In this document: positions 9,901 to 18,967 of the stretch, piece by piece
How positions within the stretch are numbered: the stretch's first letter is position 1
Layout: every line of letters starts with the position of its first letter
IMG/VR virus record: IMGVR_UViG_3300027290_000002
Location: 1-49,319 of that record
Reading direction: 5' to 3' (one strand)
DNA: 49,319 bases
From: a virus
The notes under the pieces: model-generated
The model's database searches: none
Told to the model about the DNA's origin: nothing
Seen by the model: only the letters and a program-made list of their open reading frames with translations
Made by a program: the position numbers and the translations under genes

Positions 9901-12900
9901 ATGATAAATTAAACGTACCAATGCCGGCGGATAATCCAGATAGTGTAGAGGATGTAAATACCAATTTTTGCGTCGCAGATGCGACTGAGTATGTAGTAGA
10001 TAATGCAGATGTTGATATCCATCCATGTTCGACTTGTGGTACAGTCAACGGAGTTAATTCTGCTGTAAATGGTTGTGTTATTGAGCTCAATACGACAAGC
10101 GTATTAATTGTATCAATATTGCCAATATAGAATGCAGATCCGGCAGTACCTGCGATTGCAATATTAAATTTAGAATAGAATATATCTTGACTTGGGAAAT
10201 AATTAACTGGCAATTGTATTACTTGCGTTGGTGCAATACATGCTGGGGTGTGGAATGTTTGAATAGTAAGTCGATCTTTTTCTGGTGCAACTACATTGAG
10301 AGTTTTAGGCATCAATGTTTTGACTTTGTAATAGGCCGTGTTTCTATTGTCAACACCCAAAGGAATTTCTTGCTCATTATTTCCGTTATTGTCACATTTA
10401 AATAAAAGCGAAACACCTCGGATGCTGTCGACATTAAATGTGGTATTCTCGTATACTGGCGGATTATAGATTCTATTGTTTTTGATGAAGTAGTTTCTTA
10501 ATAGAAGACTATTATCAATATCACTATCATATGATACAACACTAAGTCTGCTAACAACAGTACTGCTGTAACTGTATTGAGGTGTTAATAGATTTGTTGT
10601 GTTGTCTTGACCTAAATCCGGGTAATATATCATTTGCCCTGTCAAGATATTATTAGTAACTCCATAGTTTGACAAGGAAGCTCCTGTAACAGAAACACTG
10701 ACAGTTATTGGATTAACTCCAATTTTATCAATTATAATTTCATTAGCATATGTTGCTTGTGTTTTGCTATGCGATGCAATTGTTTTTACAATTGGTGTTC
10801 TGGTGAATGTATTTGGTATTTCTGTAGGCTCGAGCGCATACTCTACAACATTAGTGTATAGAGGTAATGTTTGGAAACTTACATATGGCATCGCAGACAT
10901 ATTCACTACATTTGATGTGCCTGCTGCTGCGGTTATTGGTATAAATTTCGTTGTTGCATACGTTCCGTCAATATCTAAGAATTGAACATTCCAAATAATA
11001 GAGCACGCGCTCGCACTACTGGATGCAAGCATATCTTCGATCGCAGGTAATGCTTTAATTCTGACAGAGTCCGTAGCATCATCATCTGTTGTATGATAAA
11101 AATTCAACACCATTGAATTATATGCTGCTGTTGGATACACAGTAAACGGATCCGCTCTATATTGTAGCTGTCTGCCTAATTTAGGTGATTTATAGATATA
11201 TGTTTTTGATTCTTTGATTGGTGTGGTGATATCATCATATTGGCATCCAATAACTTGTGAGTACATCTTCAATTCATAATCAACTTCTACTGGCGAATCT
11301 GGTGGTGTGATGATGCAGAATTTAGATGATAGAGGGACAAGCGCGGAGGTGAATCGATGTGTTTGTGGGTTGAGTGTTAAAATTCTGCCGTCATATGGCT
11401 CAATAGTCGCGCCTATGGTTTTGTCGTAAATTGTATTGCCTGTCGAATAACGAATATTCAGCATACCGACTTTATTATCGATCAGGTTAAAATTGCGGAA
11501 AAAGTTATTAAATACAGTCTCATTCGCATTGGTGTTAAATGCATATACATACTCAAACAATGTGCCAAGTTCTTTTTCTGCAGTTGCAAGATAATACGCA
11601 ATCGATATGTAATTTGTGCTACTATAATTTGGATTCAACGTCCCTTTGATTAGCGTTGGATAATCAATCGCAGTTTTGATTAGCGATATCTCATAATTGA
11701 ATCTAGCGTAGTTTTGATCGGCGTAGTATTTAAGAATTTCGTCATATTTCGTTTGTGTTATGGCACCGCGGCGCAGTGTGTCTTTAAATGCCTTGACATA
11801 CAAATCAAATACAGTCTCAAGACCAAGACTGAATATCAATTTAACAATATTCAAATTGGTACCCAAATATGCAGGATTACTTAATGTTAATGACGAAGCA
11901 ACATCATATGCGGCAGGCCAGGCTGCAAAGACAAAGCTCTTGGTCAACAAATCTATGATAACGTTATATTCCTCTGCAGTAATACTTGTGCTTCCGATTA
12001 ATTTGCCAATACTGAATAAATCATTTGTCAATACAAAGCTGAGAGTATCATTTCCAGTAGACCCTGCAGCTGCTAGAGATGAGAGAACGGGGCTCAGTTC
12101 CGCACACAGACTTTCAATTGGAGTCTTAAATTCATTCGCAGTACTACTCGACGTCGACTGCAAGATATATGCACGACACTCTTCATTAAACGTGGTCTGT
12201 ACATTTTTGAAATAATTGCCTGTTGTGGTGAGCTTGTAGAATATTTCAGTATCGAAATCATCCAGGGATATGCTCGATCTCGATACTCCAGCCAATTCTT
12301 TTATTGTTTGCTGTATGAGATTAATGAATACTTTAGCACCGCCATTAATAAATGATATAGATTGATCAAATATAGATGTTTTAATTGCGGTATTTAATCC
12401 GTACAATTGTAATGCAATTTTATTATCATCGTATAAATCAGATGCATCTGTTTCATAGAACAATGCAACATCTCTTAATGACATTGACAGATCTCCTGAC
12501 AAGAATGCAGTTTGAGCTGAAATCGCACTAGTTTCGACTTGATATGTTTGGTTTGCAGATCTTCTTAGTTCGTATGGATATGTTATGTCATACACATTCA
12601 TAGACACTTCATATGGTGTTAATTGCCCGTTTGATTCAATTTTATATACAGATAGAGTCGGTGTTTGAGTTCTATTGTCTACTTTAGTAACCGCACCCAA
12701 GCAATTGAATTGCAAGTAGCCATAATATGCATCGCTTGAAGCGAATGGTAGTATTGTAGTGCCGTAATTGCTAACTATATGTGGTGTAATAAAAGCAGAA
12801 TTGCTTGTCACAGCTGTTCTAGCACTTAGGGTGTTAAACACCATTTGAAGCCCGTTGACTTTTGATGTATTGGTATTTGAAGTTATTGTACTTGTGTATG

Positions 12901-14374
12901 TGAATAGCCACAGTGGCGTATTTGTCGAGCTGAATGAAATCGACGAAACGGCATTAAATGAAGTTAATGCATTCAAACCAATTTGTATCGATGATGCGTA
13001 ATTATACGCCTTAATCGATGTGATTGTTGATGGATATGTTGGGTAGTCGTTTCTGTCTACAATCGATGACAAATTATATACGCTAACATCGTATCTTGCA
13101 AATACATTATTGCCTACAGTTCGTACACTTTTATCAATCAGGCTCAATTCATGATCGTTAGGAGATTGGCCAATTACTTGATACGTAGGATAGCCAGCAA
13201 AATCGTCATACTTGTTATCGTAAAATCCACGCAACAGCGCATTTCCTGTAAGTTTATATCCCGTGTTTAAGAAAAGAGCAAACGCACCAGTTTGATAATT
13301 AATAACACTTGTTGCGCTGTTAACAAAATATTCATTGAAAATTGGGTCCCTCCCTACAAGGTTACCAGAGACTGGATTAGCTCCCGTCATAGGAATGTCC
13401 CGCACAAATGCAGTTCCAGAGCTGATAACAGGGACTGTAACGGATGACAATTCTTTTAGCAATGTTTCGCGATATCCCGAACTATATCCATATGTTGCAG
13501 GTATTTCATCGAACGTATACTCACTATCTTTATAGAGAGGGCTGTCGTATGAAAATTCTAGAACAATGCTACCAGGCAGCAATTCTTCGCCTAGTGATTG
13601 TGACGCACCTGCTACTGATAATAAGTTATTCGAGAAAGACGACGCACCGTCTACTGTGGTTGCTACATTTACATCAACATGGCGATATACTTTTGGTGTG
13701 TTGATAATAGCACTTAACGCACTGATTTGATTCGTTGTAATTGGTGTATAAGATGCAGGCGAAACTGCATAATTCAAAAATGCAAAATTATATGGCGATG
13801 TATTTGCTTGGCCTGTTTCTAAAGTGCTACTTGTAAATAAGTCATATTCCCAATTTCTTAATCTCGCAGATAAATCGAGACGACCCGATGCAATAATTGC
13901 TGATGGTTCCCTATTGTCTGTATATGTTAAATGCGATGGTATAATGTAATATGCAGACCCTGCCGTTAGTGCCATAGATGCCAACTGATCTTGTTGCTGC
14001 CCTTCTGTTCCTGAAAATGTAAATATCGATTTATTAAATATTCTACTAGTAAAAGTCGAATGATCGTTAAACGGCAAATAAAGCCCGCTTGTTGTTGATT
14101 TGATTGTAAACGACGGCACCCCAGATAGTGTTGACTGTGCCAATTCTGTAATAACAGCTTCGACTGTTGCACCTGTTGTATATGTAAGTCGCGGCACAAT
14201 TACTGCATTTAAAGATGCGGAATTGTGTATTCCGTCAATATTAATCGCAATCGTAAGAGGCGTATATCCCGCAATTGAATAAATGGGGCCCGAACCAGTA
14301 GTCGATAGTGCTGAATGCGTTACTCTGAACGATTCATTTGGCCAAGCAGTTAATGTCGAAACTTCTACAAACAT
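6902..14374 (-). CDS. Giant 2490-residue structural protein with NHL-type beta-propeller
   Basis: This is the longest gene of the window. Residues 1 to about 600 are Thr/Ser/Tyr-rich beta-type sequence. Residues about 630-910 look helical and more charged (for example AFKDTLRRGAITQTKYDEIL). About 1000-1900 is again beta-rich, with Ig-like spacing. Near 1910-1960 there are conserved-looking NSSLKKLLANFDYL and KWLGAENSKGHRW pieces. Residues about 1990-2262 form NHL-like blades (AINDDGEIYITDTANHCVYVY, GKIYVIDKNNDVIKVYN, ANVYVLTADGQIYTFN). The C-terminus has a Trp/Cys motif (SWCWSWASMG) and a Gly/Ser end. NHL propellers bind proteins or glycans, so a fibre or adhesin role is inferred. The octamer TCTAAATA lies 6 nt before the ATG. 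Confidence 0.8.
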   Translation of the reverse strand: MFVEVSTLTAWPNESFRVTHSALSTTGSGPIYSIAGYTPLTIAINIDGIHNSASLNAVIVPRLTYTTGATVEAVITELAQSTLSGVPSFTIKSTTSGLYLPFNDHSTFTSRIFNKSIFTFSGTEGQQQDQLASMALTAGSAYYIIPSHLTYTDNREPSAIIASGRLDLSARLRNWEYDLFTSSTLETGQANTSPYNFAFLNYAVSPASYTPITTNQISALSAIINTPKVYRHVDVNVATTVDGASSFSNNLLSVAGASQSLGEELLPGSIVLEFSYDSPLYKDSEYTFDEIPATYGYSSGYRETLLKELSSVTVPVISSGTAFVRDIPMTGANPVSGNLVGRDPIFNEYFVNSATSVINYQTGAFALFLNTGYKLTGNALLRGFYDNKYDDFAGYPTYQVIGQSPNDHELSLIDKSVRTVGNNVFARYDVSVYNLSSIVDRNDYPTYPSTITSIKAYNYASSIQIGLNALTSFNAVSSISFSSTNTPLWLFTYTSTITSNTNTSKVNGLQMVFNTLSARTAVTSNSAFITPHIVSNYGTTILPFASSDAYYGYLQFNCLGAVTKVDNRTQTPTLSVYKIESNGQLTPYEVSMNVYDITYPYELRRSANQTYQVETSAISAQTAFLSGDLSMSLRDVALFYETDASDLYDDNKIALQLYGLNTAIKTSIFDQSISFINGGAKVFINLIQQTIKELAGVSRSSISLDDFDTEIFYKLTTTGNYFKNVQTTFNEECRAYILQSTSSSTANEFKTPIESLCAELSPVLSSLAAAGSTGNDTLSFVLTNDLFSIGKLIGSTSITAEEYNVIIDLLTKSFVFAAWPAAYDVASSLTLSNPAYLGTNLNIVKLIFSLGLETVFDLYVKAFKDTLRRGAITQTKYDEILKYYADQNYARFNYEISLIKTAIDYPTLIKGTLNPNYSSTNYISIAYYLATAEKELGTLFEYVYAFNTNANETVFNNFFRNFNLIDNKVGMLNIRYSTGNTIYDKTIGATIEPYDGRILTLNPQTHRFTSALVPLSSKFCIITPPDSPVEVDYELKMYSQVIGCQYDDITTPIKESKTYIYKSPKLGRQLQYRADPFTVYPTAAYNSMVLNFYHTTDDDATDSVRIKALPAIEDMLASSSASACSIIWNVQFLDIDGTYATTKFIPITAAAGTSNVVNMSAMPYVSFQTLPLYTNVVEYALEPTEIPNTFTRTPIVKTIASHSKTQATYANEIIIDKIGVNPITVSVSVTGASLSNYGVTNNILTGQMIYYPDLGQDNTTNLLTPQYSYSSTVVSRLSVVSYDSDIDNSLLLRNYFIKNNRIYNPPVYENTTFNVDSIRGVSLLFKCDNNGNNEQEIPLGVDNRNTAYYKVKTLMPKTLNVVAPEKDRLTIQTFHTPACIAPTQVIQLPVNYFPSQDIFYSKFNIAIAGTAGSAFYIGNIDTINTLVVLSSITQPFTAELTPLTVPQVEHGWISTSALSTTYSVASATQKLVFTSSTLSGLSAGIGTFNLSSKFTYQNGEYAILKSKPLYVYVSPQASVNELSAKVWTVNTFTNQGPSAVNTLNSITVNTQLTTVGNGHTETLVLSSFGTRYKTYAWTIGNEKEYVTNSPIASATIKGTAGTLSAISVKGYYLQLDVVPSLTALTSRADYDDNKTAYVNVKNAINLLQDRNNVIYTANSSVTSDYFKPLQFIDLATPVISAEPADVYFYSDSISSLYDAAVFTSNNKGEYVVGGTTTSYVNIRSLDTQQSITYGPIEYSLVSGFNNNTITIPDNIITDPDSYNCAVLAITSTDTIVTNAYNSVEIGKTTTSTRVDTITAIKIPTFNLFWDEDYYAIGSALTIKNYYKNTNCGGADYGLGSISITFNGQTQVYPASTETFAFNNLNDIGVYSISVSANTYGLLSSIQTTIESKYDRAINVVNAFDTFDKNARTYNEQLIFPYSLDQIYVAPNEIANANNINSSLKKLLANFDYLINKSKLNDTKLPVLFNKWLGAENSKGHRWNDVSESDWVNVFPEFDATEFHDVQDAKIYNDRLIVIDRNTDNTITDSIKIYDLDRLSRKLNDTNLVGEKDYVGKLDSIAINDDGEIYITDTANHCVYVYSIEYSTGTFTFLNKIGGLGNAHRPYRFNTPTDIHYNLGKIYVIDKNNDVIKVYNDKMQYFYNISHGEWVMKNNLVSITTDTAANVYVLTADGQIYTFNNTGEYVSTISGIANPFAGTPVKIHANNIDDGIIYIVYNTHISKITSQGYYLGYFMPLYTPYVTQLNSICQYGRGVYIIDTRSIYKNTDFVSIKSIINDIEGALWKADDILIEEQDLIQDWVYNVVFNRIKDNFELLAKNIHSKYVRSIDLAGNISIDMEPMLTAELPQFDFSQCFIGQNELVFTDVINRVIKHLYANLDKLRVSLDTIIGSDMCKNSWCWSWASMGSYDPVKKNCIVNPISFIELRSDSPGIGGRTWEQMSSVGSGCCEVVTLSGTRIPEIHQGYMALSPNGSVLSLGGNSSILSLYSLSS

Positions 14375-14380
14375 CTCTAA

Positions 14381-14388
14381 TATTTAGA
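14381..14388 (-). promoter_or_regulatory. T4-late-like octamer TCTAAATA, 6 nt before the ATG at 14374
   Basis: It matches TATAAATA at seven of eight positions. It sits in the 25-base gap between the 1090-aa and 2490-aa genes, which predicts a near-leaderless transcript for the giant gene. Confidence 0.5.
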
Positions 14389-14399
14389 TGACGTATTGT

Positions 14400-17300
14400 T
14401 TATTCCCACACGATTTTGTTTAGTTTAGCACCAACGGGTGTTATCTTCGTCAATGCCTTGCAAATAGCGTCCTCAATTGATTCTTTTAAATCTTCACTAT
14501 CCAAGTCGCTATTCAAAATGCGTATGTTGAAAATATTTGACTTAAACCCAGGAGTCCTGTGCGTATTGAACCTATCAATCGTCTCTATATATTGCCTTGT
14601 CGGTGCCGTGACGTTAAATTCGACTGGGGTGAATTTAAGTTTCTTTCTAGATAACACCAAGACATCTCTTTCAGATAGTGCGCAGGAATAAACTCTAATG
14701 TCATCGATCTTGCCCACCATAGTTGGTTTTTTATCTAAAAGCCATGTATATTCCTTTGTATCGTGACTATCGTTTGTGTTGCCAATATAAAATGTATTTT
14801 TATTAGTATAATCCAACATGTATTGGCCCTCCGCAAATGAAATACTATCTATTGTTTGCCCATCGACATATAGTCTGGCGACTCCATTAGCAGAATCAAA
14901 AGTAAGTGCTAAGTGGTGCCATCCTCTCGACAATGCGTTTGTAGGTGCTATAAGTTCTTTTGCCGATACGGATGTTCCGTTTGTAATTTTGAAATTGGCT
15001 GTAATATAATTTTTGTCATCCAAGCCAGGATTTAACAATTTGGCATCGCGATAAAAATTATATTTTGTGCAATATTTTGCGAAAGTCAAATTCAATTTGT
15101 TACGATCTCTGCCTGGATAATTGCCTGTGCTGAAATAATCGGTTGGTTTAATTATTTTCTCAAATCTGCCAGACGAAGAATATTTTATGATCGATTGTTT
15201 GTCCATAACCCAAATGAAATCCTTCCAACCAGAATTGGTGAGTTCACGAGTTATTGCTAATTTTTTAGGCCCGGAGGATATATACGGGTATGTTCTTTTT
15301 AGTAAAATACTACCGTCTTTGTCAAAATGGTAAAGTGTATCATCTTTGATCATCCACAAATTAAGATCACCATCTACTTTCAGATCGTCTGGTGATGTAA
15401 TATGCAAAATGTAATTAATGTTATTTTTGATCAGGTTGCTTCCAAAATGATGCCAGTAGTTCCCGCTTAAATCCTCAAATGCTGTAGTACCAATATATGG
15501 TTGTATATTTGATGCACTGTCTATAAAAAATCCAGTAATATCAAATCCCTGCAGTGTTGATAATGGCAAGAAAGTATTTGTGAGAAATGCTAAAGGTTTA
15601 GTAGTCAGAAGGTCGCCATTTCGGTCATATTTTTTAAATACCTTGTTACTGCTATACACGTAAAAATTGTTGTATTTGTCATGTCTGGCATATTTGTATG
15701 TCGTTGCCGGGAGGTCAATAATATTCTCAAATACATTATTAATTGGATTATAGACAAATATTTTATTCTGATTATCGTCCAATATCCAAGCACGTCCTTC
15801 GCCATCAACGCTCATATCTGTAACCGCTGCATTTGTGCCTGGAATTGCTTTATCAAAAAGATATCTTCCTTCTGTATTTGTTACGAAAATATGACCGTAT
15901 GTGCTATCAGTATAAATCAAGAAATCATCTTTAATTCCTGTGTGATATGATAAACCATAACCACCATTATAATAATTTCCAATTATTTGATCTGCTGCTG
16001 CATTTGACCAGTTGTCAAAATAAACCCACGCAGCCACGGTCAGGTTGTATTTTGCAAAGAATGATTCGCTTGCGGAATACGAAATATACTCACTGCCTGT
16101 AAATGTAAATTCCGAGTTATTAAACCTTGTATAGGTTATGTTATCTTCGGTACTATTTGTTGCGTTTTCAAGATTGGCTTTAGTCCAATTTTTAATTTCA
16201 AGGACCTTGTCACAATTATTGAAATCAGCATCTTCAATTAGCTTTAAGCTATACTCTGCGCCGATATGAAAATATTTGTACAAAACACCAGCCTCGAATG
16301 TCAATGTTGATGGCGCGTCTGAAATATACGGATTTGGTTCATCTGCAGTTAGTGCTAGCTTATATTCAATCTGTTGTGGATTATACCATCTATCAACCCA
16401 TATAGACTGACAATTATTGCCACTCAGCCAACTGCAAAGCCATGTGCCGTTTCGTGTTGTAGAATTGCCATTGTTTGTGCTCGTTTCGTATCCGAATTGT
16501 GATTTCCAAATACGATCTGCTTTTATAGGAGATAGGCCAGCTATAGCACCAGCTTCAATCAAACCAGATGACGAAATTGGTACCGTTGATGTACCATATG
16601 GATAATGGAAGTATGTCAGCTTATCTGGTTCTAAATTAAATTGTTTCGTTGATGCACTATATGATGTAGTGACTTTATTATAAGCGTCATCGACAATATT
16701 ATCACCTAGAGTAACTGTTTGGTAGTCCCGATTTAACACTACATCATTTCTTTTACTATATTTGTATTCTGGTGTGAAAAGATTCTTTAGAGATACCGCA
16801 TTTGATTTTAGCTGTCCTGTATAGTCTGTGGTTGGTGTGTATGTGCCACTATCTTTGAACGATGTGGCGATTAAATAGTTATTAGGAAACGATTGACTCG
16901 ATGCGATTTCCATGTCTCCGTAAATTGTGTCATTATTATCAATTACACTTTCATATTTTACATAGCGGCTCGAATTTAATGTATATGGCTTGATAGACAA
17001 ATCTACATTTTTAAGCTTGAACAAATATGAATAGCAGCTATTGGCAGATAATGGGTTGTAGGTTTCAAAGGTCACCAATGATGTTCCTGGTGTTGATTCG
17101 TCATATGAAACCACACGATACCCACTAGTGTCGCACGTGCTACAAAATAATACAAGAGTGTTTGTGTCTGTATTCAGAATATATTTGAATTTTTGAAGAT
17201 GTTCTATGTCGGAGTTATATACATCAAAATAAGCACATGCTCCAGTGGCGTCGACTGTTAGATATAAGCGCTGATTTAAATCTTCCGAAACAATGCTTAG

Positions 17301-17672
17301 TGCATCATCGTTTGTGTCAAACTCTAATTGGAATATATTATTCGTAGATTCCGCAGATGTTGCGATATTTGCAGAATCATACCGAGTTCTTGTTAAATAA
17401 TACCCACTCGCTGAGGTCATAATACAGTTGCGTATTAAATTGTTTTGGTATTTGACCTCATCTCTTTTTGTTTCAATGGTTGGTGCCTCTATAAGATCAG
17501 TTAAAAATACAAGACTATTTTCGTTAAAATCCAAACTACGAATACATGATGCAAGATTATTTTCTGAGAAAATTAACCCATCGCTGGTACCAATAACGGC
17601 ATCGCTTAAATCTAGCTTATTATTGATATAGCTAACGCTAACTGGTTTCCAGTCGATGTATTTTACTGCCAT
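14400..17672 (-). CDS. Adhesin-like structural protein: LamG fold apparently split by a beta-propeller
   Basis: This 1090-residue protein has a LamG/concanavalin A-like signature in two parts. The first, at about 521-579, contains FTGSEYISY, NLTVAAWVYFD and IIGNYYNGGYGLSYHTG. The second, at about 870-1005, contains GWHHLALTFD, ARLYVDGQ, NTFYIGNT and GKIDDIRVYSCALS. The roughly 300 residues between them read as NHL-like blades (MSVDGEGRAWILDDNQNKIF, FIWVMDKQSIIKYSSSGRFE). A Trp/Cys element (TWLCSWLSG, then CQSIWVDRWYNP) precedes the LamG part. LamG modules bind carbohydrate, so surface recognition is likely. The upstream gene is a PKD-like protein 22 bases away. The octamer CCTAAATA lies 5 nt before the ATG. 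Confidence 0.8.
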   Translation of the reverse strand: MAVKYIDWKPVSVSYINNKLDLSDAVIGTSDGLIFSENNLASCIRSLDFNENSLVFLTDLIEAPTIETKRDEVKYQNNLIRNCIMTSASGYYLTRTRYDSANIATSAESTNNIFQLEFDTNDDALSIVSEDLNQRLYLTVDATGACAYFDVYNSDIEHLQKFKYILNTDTNTLVLFCSTCDTSGYRVVSYDESTPGTSLVTFETYNPLSANSCYSYLFKLKNVDLSIKPYTLNSSRYVKYESVIDNNDTIYGDMEIASSQSFPNNYLIATSFKDSGTYTPTTDYTGQLKSNAVSLKNLFTPEYKYSKRNDVVLNRDYQTVTLGDNIVDDAYNKVTTSYSASTKQFNLEPDKLTYFHYPYGTSTVPISSSGLIEAGAIAGLSPIKADRIWKSQFGYETSTNNGNSTTRNGTWLCSWLSGNNCQSIWVDRWYNPQQIEYKLALTADEPNPYISDAPSTLTFEAGVLYKYFHIGAEYSLKLIEDADFNNCDKVLEIKNWTKANLENATNSTEDNITYTRFNNSEFTFTGSEYISYSASESFFAKYNLTVAAWVYFDNWSNAAADQIIGNYYNGGYGLSYHTGIKDDFLIYTDSTYGHIFVTNTEGRYLFDKAIPGTNAAVTDMSVDGEGRAWILDDNQNKIFVYNPINNVFENIIDLPATTYKYARHDKYNNFYVYSSNKVFKKYDRNGDLLTTKPLAFLTNTFLPLSTLQGFDITGFFIDSASNIQPYIGTTAFEDLSGNYWHHFGSNLIKNNINYILHITSPDDLKVDGDLNLWMIKDDTLYHFDKDGSILLKRTYPYISSGPKKLAITRELTNSGWKDFIWVMDKQSIIKYSSSGRFEKIIKPTDYFSTGNYPGRDRNKLNLTFAKYCTKYNFYRDAKLLNPGLDDKNYITANFKITNGTSVSAKELIAPTNALSRGWHHLALTFDSANGVARLYVDGQTIDSISFAEGQYMLDYTNKNTFYIGNTNDSHDTKEYTWLLDKKPTMVGKIDDIRVYSCALSERDVLVLSRKKLKFTPVEFNVTAPTRQYIETIDRFNTHRTPGFKSNIFNIRILNSDLDSEDLKESIEDAICKALTKITPVGAKLNKIVWE

Positions 17673-17677
17673 AGATT

Positions 17678-17685
17678 TATTTAGG
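17678..17685 (-). promoter_or_regulatory. T4-late-like octamer CCTAAATA, 5 nt before the ATG at 17672
   Basis: The TAAATA core lies exactly 5 bases before the start codon. With T4 late-promoter geometry the A of ATG would be +1. Confidence 0.45.
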
Positions 17686-17693
17686 GGTATAGT

Positions 17694-18245
17694 TTAATCA
17701 TTGAAATACTTTGCACATAAAGAGCGATATGTGCTGTCTGAAGTAATCGAACTGTCAAAATTTGGATCTGCTATTACTGTATATATTTTCCCTGTTGTTT
17801 GATTTTCAAAAACTAAGAGCATTTCATTTTTGTTGATGTACCTTGTTTTGATTAGTCTTGTTGTGCTTCCATTGATAGATGATGCTGAATCTAGACGTAT
17901 CGGGCCCACCGGCACGGCGTATGCGGTTGGTTGGAAAGTAGTGACGCTGTATGCAGAAATGCGGACCGTGAATGTTTTTTGATCTAATATGCTCTGTCTT
18001 GTATATGTTTTGGAAATATTATAATTACGCACATTCCCGGGATCTGCCGAAACTGGAAGTGCTGAGACGGCCGAAGCAGGTGCAGACGAAGCAAACCAAA
18101 AAACGGTCCTAGACGAACCATCCCCAAAATCAAAATATACCTTTGCAAGATTTGCGGGTGGAAGTGTGGACATTAAGAACGTTACAGTTATAGGCGACGT
18201 CCCACTGATTGCTGATATGCTTGTTAGATTGACATTTGCTGTCAT
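17694..18245 (-). CDS. PKD-like domain protein of the tail/adhesin cluster
   Basis: This 183-residue protein opens with a segment resembling the PKD beta-sandwich: SPITVTFLMS, then the hallmark VYFDFGDGSSR near residues 37-47, and KTYTRQ about 40 residues later. PKD domains occur in surface and polysaccharide-binding proteins and in phage structural proteins. The C-terminal part (TTRLIKTRYINKNEMLLVF) is unassigned. It is first in the minus-strand adhesion operon, upstream of the LamG and NHL proteins, and probably belongs to the same appendage. The octamer CGTAAATA lies 5 nt before the ATG. Confidence 0.65.
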   Translation of the reverse strand: MTANVNLTSISAISGTSPITVTFLMSTLPPANLAKVYFDFGDGSSRTVFWFASSAPASAVSALPVSADPGNVRNYNISKTYTRQSILDQKTFTVRISAYSVTTFQPTAYAVPVGPIRLDSASSINGSTTRLIKTRYINKNEMLLVFENQTTGKIYTVIADPNFDSSITSDSTYRSLCAKYFND

Positions 18246-18250
18246 ACAAA

Positions 18251-18258
18251 TATTTACG
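18251..18258 (-). promoter_or_regulatory. T4-late-like octamer CGTAAATA, 5 nt before the ATG at 18245
   Basis: Five-base spacing to the ATG predicts a leaderless transcript. It abuts the -35 element of the opposite-facing sigma70-like promoter. Confidence 0.45.
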
Positions 18259-18287
18259 TTGCAAATCTTTTAAACAAAGATTATAAT
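18259..18287 (+). promoter_or_regulatory. Sigma70-like promoter for the early-type plus-strand cluster
   Basis: TTGCAA at 18259-18264, a 17-base spacer, and a perfect TATAAT at 18282-18287. The ATG of the kinase gene is at 18293, only 5 bases after the -10 box, so the transcript would have essentially no leader. Confidence 0.65.
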
Positions 18288-18292
18288 ATTGC

Positions 18293-18967
18293 ATGAAATA
18301 TTTAATTTTAGGAATTGCGGGCAAAGCGACGTCAGGTAAAGATACTTTTTACGAAATATTGAAAAATTCTTTACCGGAATACCAAGTGCGGAGAGTCTCG
18401 ATTGGTGATTATATTCGTATCGACATAAATCATCTTGGGTACTTTGCTAGTAACAATCTTAATGTTTTTAACTTTACGCCTGCGGAAAAAGAGGAAATCC
18501 GGCCGCTAATGGTGGAATATGCCAACCTAGTTCGCAGCAAATCAAAGGGCACTTATTTCTTAGATATAATTGATAAACAAATCGAGCACACCGTCACTCA
18601 GTCTGTAAATCGTTCGAAATACTATGATTCGGAACGAATTATAGGGTCGCAAACGAATCCCATCGATTCGACAAAACCGTTAATTTTGTGTATTACAGAT
18701 ATTCGTTTTCAAGAATATGAAAATGACGAAGTTAATTGGTTGCAGCAGAGGCATAATGGTAAATTAATCTATATCGATCGATACGATCTTGTTGATGGAA
18801 ACAAAATGCCAATTTCCTTTATCAATGAGACTGAAAAGGAACAAATCCCTAAATTGATGAATCGAGCAGATATATGCATTAGCTGGCCAACCACTCCAGA
18901 TCTTAACCTTAAAAATTATGTCACACCAATCGCAGACGAAATCCGACAAAATTGGTTGCCTGTATAA
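18293..18967 (+). CDS. Deoxynucleoside monophosphate kinase (T4 gp1-like)
   Basis: This 224-residue P-loop kinase phosphorylates dNMPs to dNDPs to supply phage DNA synthesis in the cytoplasm. The Walker A loop is GKATSGKDTF at residues 10-19. The Lys-Asp after the glycine and the aromatic residue are typical of phage dNMP kinases and related nucleotide kinases. A second conserved-looking part is ILCITDIRFQEYENDE near residue 140, a DxRF element also seen in this family. The length is close to T4 gp1. It leads the plus-strand cluster and lies upstream of the RNase H gene, consistent with early nucleotide metabolism. Specificity (dTMP, dGMP or 5-hydroxymethyl-dCMP in T4) cannot be read from the sequence. 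Confidence 0.85.
   Translation: MKYLILGIAGKATSGKDTFYEILKNSLPEYQVRRVSIGDYIRIDINHLGYFASNNLNVFNFTPAEKEEIRPLMVEYANLVRSKSKGTYFLDIIDKQIEHTVTQSVNRSKYYDSERIIGSQTNPIDSTKPLILCITDIRFQEYENDEVNWLQQRHNGKLIYIDRYDLVDGNKMPISFINETEKEQIPKLMNRADICISWPTTPDLNLKNYVTPIADEIRQNWLPV

Noticed and set aside
11760-12215. Plus-strand frame of 151 codons within the giant gene
   Set aside because: It is a shadow of the 2490-aa frame with no promoter or start signal. Similar shadows at 5891-6280, 8958-9311 and 9549-9848 were dropped for the same reason.
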